Positions 38,398 to 43,115 of a stretch of 43,115 nt of DNA are shown piece after piece; position 1 is the first letter of the stretch; each line of letters opens with the position of its first letter. Both the position numbers and the translations under genes were made by a program. The stretch spans positions 1-43,115 of the forward strand of contig PTKO01000007.1 of assembly GCA_002937775.1 (NCBI GenBank), read 5' to 3'. The notes below the pieces were generated by a model, which was given only the letters and a program-made list of their open reading frames with translations, was not told where the DNA came from and ran no database searches. Source of the DNA: Alphaproteobacteria bacterium MarineAlpha6_Bin4. GTDB taxonomy: Bacteria; Pseudomonadota; Alphaproteobacteria; GCA-002720895.

Positions 38398-39735
38398 ATG
38401 ATCCAAAAAGCCTTTTCTAAAATAATGGATAAACTTGGTCCGTATGAGAATAAACCTCACCTAGCAATAGCTGTTTCAGGTGGCTCAGACAGTATGTGCC
38501 TAGCTATTTTAGCTAAAGAGTGGGCAAATAGTAAAGGTGGAAAAGTTTCTGCATTAATAGTGGACCACGGTTTAAGAAAAAGTAGTAAAAAGGAATGTGC
38601 AAAAACAAAAAAAGAATTAGAAAATAGAAAAATTATTACACGATGTTTTAAATGGAAATTATCAAAAATTCCTAAAAATGCTGTCCAAGAAAAAGCACGA
38701 GAGTTTAGATATAATATTTTCGAGGAATGGTGTTTTAAAAAAAAAATTAAAAATTTATTAGTTGCCCATCATTTCGAAGATCAAAAAGAAACTTTTATTA
38801 TGAGGTTAAATAATAATAGTGATATTTACGGATTGGCATGCATGCCAAAAGTTTTGTTAAAAAAGGAAATAAGAATATTAAGACCCATGTTAGATTTCAA
38901 TAAAAAAGAAATTATTAAATATTTAAAACAAAATAAAATAAGCTGGATTGAAGATAAAACTAATTCATCTTCAATATATTATAGGAATAGAGTAAGAAAA
39001 GTATTGCCAAAGTTACAAGAAAAAGGTTTAACAGATAAAAAATTAAAAAAAATTTTAAAAAGAGCTCAGTTAGAAAGAAAAAGAATTGAGTCTAATGCCA
39101 ATAAATGGCTAGTTAAGAATGTGGAAGTTAAAGATCTTGGATATGTTTCAATAAATTTTTCTAATTTAAAATTACTTAGCAAAGATAATTTTGTCTTTAT
39201 TTTTTCAAAGATTATTAATATAGTTTCAGGTTCTTTTCATATAACAAAGTCAAAATATTTAAATAATCTTTACAATAAAATAAATTCTAAAGAAAATAAT
39301 AAACATACAAATATAGGAGGATGCCATATTTTATTTGAAAAAAATAAATTATATGTATCTAGAGAAATTTTAAAAAGAAATAGAGAACAAAAAATTAATT
39401 TTAAATTTAATAAAATTATTTGGGATAATAGGTTTGAAATTAAATATAAGGAAAATAATTATTTTTTTTTAAAAAAAAGATTAGGAAAGACTCTTTTTAT
39501 TGAGCAGCTGGCAAAAAATGGATGGAACGAAGTTATAAAAAAAAATAGAAAGATAAAAAAAAAACTTAGCGTTCCAAATAAAATAATCTTATCTTTACCT
39601 GCAATAAAAAATAAAGAAAATCATGTTTTATATGTTCCACATTTAAAGTATTATTCTAGCATGGAAGATAAAAATGAATTTTCTAATATAAATTTTATTT
39701 TTAAACCATTTATTGATATTTCTAATAAATATTAA
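38398..39735 (+). CDS. tilS: tRNA(Ile)-lysidine synthase
   Basis: LAIAVSGGSDSMCLAILAKEW PP-loop; VDHGLRKSS; VAHHFEDQKETFIMRL. Confidence 0.92.
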   Translation: MIQKAFSKIMDKLGPYENKPHLAIAVSGGSDSMCLAILAKEWANSKGGKVSALIVDHGLRKSSKKECAKTKKELENRKIITRCFKWKLSKIPKNAVQEKAREFRYNIFEEWCFKKKIKNLLVAHHFEDQKETFIMRLNNNSDIYGLACMPKVLLKKEIRILRPMLDFNKKEIIKYLKQNKISWIEDKTNSSSIYYRNRVRKVLPKLQEKGLTDKKLKKILKRAQLERKRIESNANKWLVKNVEVKDLGYVSINFSNLKLLSKDNFVFIFSKIINIVSGSFHITKSKYLNNLYNKINSKENNKHTNIGGCHILFEKNKLYVSREILKRNREQKINFKFNKIIWDNRFEIKYKENNYFFLKKRLGKTLFIEQLAKNGWNEVIKKNRKIKKKLSVPNKIILSLPAIKNKENHVLYVPHLKYYSSMEDKNEFSNINFIFKPFIDISNKY

Positions 39736-39781
39736 CAAACCATATTGTTCTTACAAAAAAAAAGATTAAATATATGTATAT

Positions 39782-41707
39782 ATGAAAAAATTTAATAAAA
39801 ACTTAATAATATGGCTAGTTATAGGATTTTTATTATCATCATTTTATAACTTTTTCACCAAATCCAATGAAAATGTTAAAGTTGAACAAATAGCATTCTC
39901 AGATTTCTTAAATGAAGTTGAAAAAGATAATGTATTGGATGTTAACATAAAAGGAGATTTAATAAGTGGGAATCTAGCTGATGGAAAGAAATTTAACACA
40001 TATACCCCATATGATCCTAATTTAATAGAAAAGTTATCTAAAAAAGATGTGAAGATAAACGTTGAACCTTACAAAACCAAAGGTTCATCATTGTTAAATA
40101 TTCTCTTATCTTGGTTTCCAATGTTATTATTAATTGGTGTTTGGCTATTCTTTATGCGTCAAATGCAATCAGGTAGCGGAAAAGCGCTTGGCTTTGGAAG
40201 ATCAAAAGCAAAAATGTTAAATGAAAAAACTGGAAAAGTTACTTTTAAAGATGTTGCAGGAATAGATGAGTCAAAGAATGAATTGCAGGAAGTAGTTGAA
40301 TTTTTAAAAGATCCTTCAAAATTTCAAAGACTAGGTGGAAAAATACCTAAAGGTGTTTTATTAGTTGGTCCACCAGGATGTGGGAAAACTCTTTTAGCTA
40401 GAGCAGTTGCAGGGGAAGCTGGAGTTCCTTTTTTTACTATTTCAGGGTCAGATTTTGTAGAAATGTTTGTAGGTGTCGGAGCCTCTAGAGTAAGAGATAT
40501 GTTTGAACAGGGAAAAAAAAGCGCACCTTGCATTATATTTATAGACGAAATTGATGCGGTTGGTAGACATAGAGGAGCCGGTCTTGGAGGCGGTAATGAT
40601 GAAAGGGAGCAAACTCTTAATCAATTATTAGTAGAAATGGATGGGTTTGAAAGCAATGAAGGAGTAATAATTGTTGCAGCAACAAATAGACCGGATGTAC
40701 TTGATCCAGCCCTTTTGAGACCTGGAAGATTTGATAGACAAGTAGTTGTTCCGAATCCAGATATACTTGGAAGAGAAAAAATTTTAAAAGTTCATTTGAG
40801 AAAAGTTCCACTTGCTCCAAATGTTGATTCAAAAATTATTGCTAGGGGGACCCCTGGTTTCTCTGGAGCTGATTTAGCAAATCTTGTTAACGAAGGCGCG
40901 TTATTAGCTGCTAGAAGAAATAAAAGATTTGTAACTATGCAAGAAATGGAAGACGCTAAAGATAAAGTTTTGATGGGAATAGAAAGAAAATCTATGGTTA
41001 TGAAGGATGATGAGAAAAAATTAACTGCCTATCACGAAGCAGGACATGCAATTGTTGCTATACATTCAAAATATTCAGATCCTGTTCATAAAGCTACGAT
41101 TATACCAAGAGGAAGAGCACTAGGGATGGTTATGAGATTACCTGAAAGTGATAGAATATCTATGTCTAAGATAAAAATAAAAGCTGATTTGGCAGTTGCC
41201 ATGGGCGGAAGAATTGCGGAAGAATTAATATTTGGTCCATCTAAAGTTACCACTGGCGCATCTTCAGATATTAGCATGGCTACTAATATTGCAAGGAAGA
41301 TGGTAACTGAGTGGGGCATGAGCGATAAAATGGGTCCACTTTCATATGGAGAGAATGAACAAGAAGTTTTTTTGGGACATTCCGTAACACAAAAAAAGAA
41401 TATATCAGAAAATACTGCTCAAGAAATAGATAAAGAGGTTAGAAAAATTGTTGATGAGGCATACAAGACTGCACATGCAATAATAAAAAAAAATATAAAT
41501 CAAATGCATAAGTTAGCAAAAGGCTTACTGAAATATGAAACTTTAACTGGCGATGAAATAAAAGATTTAATTAAAGGAAAAAAAATTAAAAAGTTTGTTG
41601 CAAAAAATAAAAAAAATAAAAAAAGTAAGATATTATCACCTGTACCAAATGTTGAGAAAAAGAGAGAATCTAAAGGCTTGAATGATCCGCAATTAGAAAG
41701 CAATTAA
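39782..41707 (+). CDS. ftsH: ATP-dependent zinc metalloprotease FtsH
   Basis: [23 protein letters not shown] Walker [12 protein letters not shown] zinc site. Confidence 0.97.
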   Translation: MKKFNKNLIIWLVIGFLLSSFYNFFTKSNENVKVEQIAFSDFLNEVEKDNVLDVNIKGDLISGNLADGKKFNTYTPYDPNLIEKLSKKDVKINVEPYKTKGSSLLNILLSWFPMLLLIGVWLFFMRQMQSGSGKALGFGRSKAKMLNEKTGKVTFKDVAGIDESKNELQEVVEFLKDPSKFQRLGGKIPKGVLLVGPPGCGKTLLARAVAGEAGVPFFTISGSDFVEMFVGVGASRVRDMFEQGKKSAPCIIFIDEIDAVGRHRGAGLGGGNDEREQTLNQLLVEMDGFESNEGVIIVAATNRPDVLDPALLRPGRFDRQVVVPNPDILGREKILKVHLRKVPLAPNVDSKIIARGTPGFSGADLANLVNEGALLAARRNKRFVTMQEMEDAKDKVLMGIERKSMVMKDDEKKLTAYHEAGHAIVAIHSKYSDPVHKATIIPRGRALGMVMRLPESDRISMSKIKIKADLAVAMGGRIAEELIFGPSKVTTGASSDISMATNIARKMVTEWGMSDKMGPLSYGENEQEVFLGHSVTQKKNISENTAQEIDKEVRKIVDEAYKTAHAIIKKNINQMHKLAKGLLKYETLTGDEIKDLIKGKKIKKFVAKNKKNKKSKILSPVPNVEKKRESKGLNDPQLESN

Positions 41708-41753
41708 AAAGTAAAAATATTTGTAAAATTTAATTAATAGTTACAATAAAGCT

Positions 41754-42599
41754 ATGCGTCCAATTAGATATTTTAACAAGCCATATCTAGGCTTTAAAAC
41801 TCCGGCAATTATGGGTATTTTAAATATTACACCTGATAGTTTTTCAGATGGAGGTAAATATTTTTCAAAACCTAGTCTTGCAATAAAAAATGCAATAAAA
41901 ATGAACAAATTAGGAGCTGATATCATTGATATTGGTGCTGAATCAACAAGACCAGGTGCTAAACCTATAAATCCGGTAATGGAGATTAAAAGATTAAAAC
42001 CAATTATTATTGGTTTAAAAAAAAATAAAATAAATATTTCGGTCGATACTAGAAACTCTTTAACAATGAAATTTGCCTTAGATAACGGAGTTAAAATAAT
42101 AAATGATGTTTCTGCTCTTAATCATGATCATCAAAGTTTAAATTATATTAAGAAATCTAATTGCCTAATAGTTCTAATGCATATGCAAGGTACTCCAGAA
42201 ACCATGCAAACAAAACCAAGATATAAATTTGCACCAAGAGATATATATTATTTTTTAAAAAAACAAATTTTAAACTGTGAAAAGAATGGAATAAAAAGAA
42301 AAAGAATTATAATTGACCCTGGTATTGGTTTTGGAAAAACAAGCAAACATAACATTCAAATATTACAAAATTTAAAGATTTTTCAAAAATTGAAATGTAA
42401 TATTCTAATTGGATTATCAAGAAAAAGAATAATATCTGATTTAACTAAAAACGAGAAGCCAACTGATAGAATTCCTGGAACAATCGCGGCAAATCAATTT
42501 GCATTAGACAATGGTGCCGACATAATTAGAGTCCATGATGTTAAAGAAGCAGTACAAGCTAAACTAGTTTGGCAAGCTCTTAAAAAAAAAAATGTATAA
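41754..42599 (+). CDS. folP: Dihydropteroate synthase
   Basis: IMGILNITPDSFSDGGKY; DIIDIGAESTRPGA; DPGIGFGKTSKHN. Confidence 0.96.
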   Translation: MRPIRYFNKPYLGFKTPAIMGILNITPDSFSDGGKYFSKPSLAIKNAIKMNKLGADIIDIGAESTRPGAKPINPVMEIKRLKPIIIGLKKNKINISVDTRNSLTMKFALDNGVKIINDVSALNHDHQSLNYIKKSNCLIVLMHMQGTPETMQTKPRYKFAPRDIYYFLKKQILNCEKNGIKRKRIIIDPGIGFGKTSKHNIQILQNLKIFQKLKCNILIGLSRKRIISDLTKNEKPTDRIPGTIAANQFALDNGADIIRVHDVKEAVQAKLVWQALKKKNV

Positions 42600-43115
42600 A
42601 AACTTATTTGGCACAGACGGTATTAGGGGATATGCAAGTGATGAAATTTTTAATCATGCATCATTGAACTTTCTAGCTAAAGCAATAATAAATAATAAAA
42701 AAAGTTTTAAAGTTTTAATTGGTATTGATACAAGAATTTCTAGTAAAATAATAGAAAAAAAATTAGTAGATAATTTAAAAAATAATGGCGCTTATATATA
42801 TTTAACAGGAATATTACCTACTCCTGCTGTTTCCTATTTAACAAAAAAATTTAATTGTAATTTAGGAATTGTAATATCAGCTTCACACAACCCATATAAA
42901 TATAATGGAATAAAATTTTTTAATAAAAATGGCGAAAAGTTATTAAAACATCAAGAGAAGGCAATAGAAAAAAAATTTTTTAAATTTAAAAAAGAAGGGA
43001 AATTTGTAAAAAAGAAGTCAGAGAGAAAAATAAAAAAAATAAAAAATTCTTATACGATTTATATAAAAAAAATTATTTCAATTTTAAAAAAAAAGAAACT
43101 ATCAAATAAATTAAA
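42592..43115 (+). CDS. glmM: Phosphoglucosamine mutase, truncated by window end; not in ORF track
   Basis: ATG 42592: MYKNLFGTDGIRGYASDEIFN...GIVISASHNPYKYNGIKFF. Confidence 0.93.
   Translation, partial: MYKNLFGTDGIRGYASDEIFNHASLNFLAKAIINNKKSFKVLIGIDTRISSKIIEKKLVDNLKNNGAYIYLTGILPTPAVSYLTKKFNCNLGIVISASHNPYKYNGIKFFNKNGEKLLKHQEKAIEKKFFKFKKEGKFVKKKSERKIKKIKNSYTIYIKKIISILKKKKLSNKL

Noticed and set aside
40324-41319. Minus-strand ORFs within ftsH (40324-40533, 40617-40832, 41086-41319)
   Set aside because: Shadow ORFs opposite FtsH AAA and protease domains.

Overview
AT-rich, gene-dense alphaproteobacterial chromosome segment. The gene families and compact layout resemble a SAR11/Pelagibacterales-type streamlined genome (inference; no rRNA in the window to confirm). 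Left part (1-13.3 kb): surface-glycan and accessory genes (NeuA-like cytidylyltransferase, 2-hydroxyacid dehydrogenase, two SGNH proteins, methyltransferase, PIG-L deacetylase, GT4 glycosyltransferase, asparagine-synthase-like protein) interrupted by tRNA-Val(GAC), rpoH-groES-groEL and kdsB. Middle (13.3-31.2 kb): rpmJ, radical SAM protein, pyk, GCS2-type ligase, DUF1244, epimerase, fadD, UbiB-like kinase, rpsU, purE, TrcR/DUF1013, quinone oxidoreductase, rpmE, OmpA-like protein, suhB, efp, thiE, fba, gap, tkt. Right (31.2-43.1 kb): zapA, ymdB, yebC, a small putative PD-(D/E)XK nuclease, tolQRAB-pal-cpoB, tilS, ftsH, folP, glmM (truncated by window end). Most interesting points: (i) a phage-like putative Holliday-junction-resolvase-type nuclease sits where ruvCAB usually lies between yebC and tolQ; (ii) rpsU has no canonical start codon in its open frame, and AUA after a strong Shine-Dalgarno is the only sensible initiator; (iii) clean absence of pgk from gap-fba and of purK from purE-rpsU; (iv) a 14-A tract that breaks the neuA-like frame; (v) a heat-shock-type promoter for groESL that appears to begin inside the last codons of rpoH; (vi) an Asn-synthase-like protein without the glutaminase cysteine in a glycan cassette. 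No CRISPR, integrase, transposase or rRNA was recognised.
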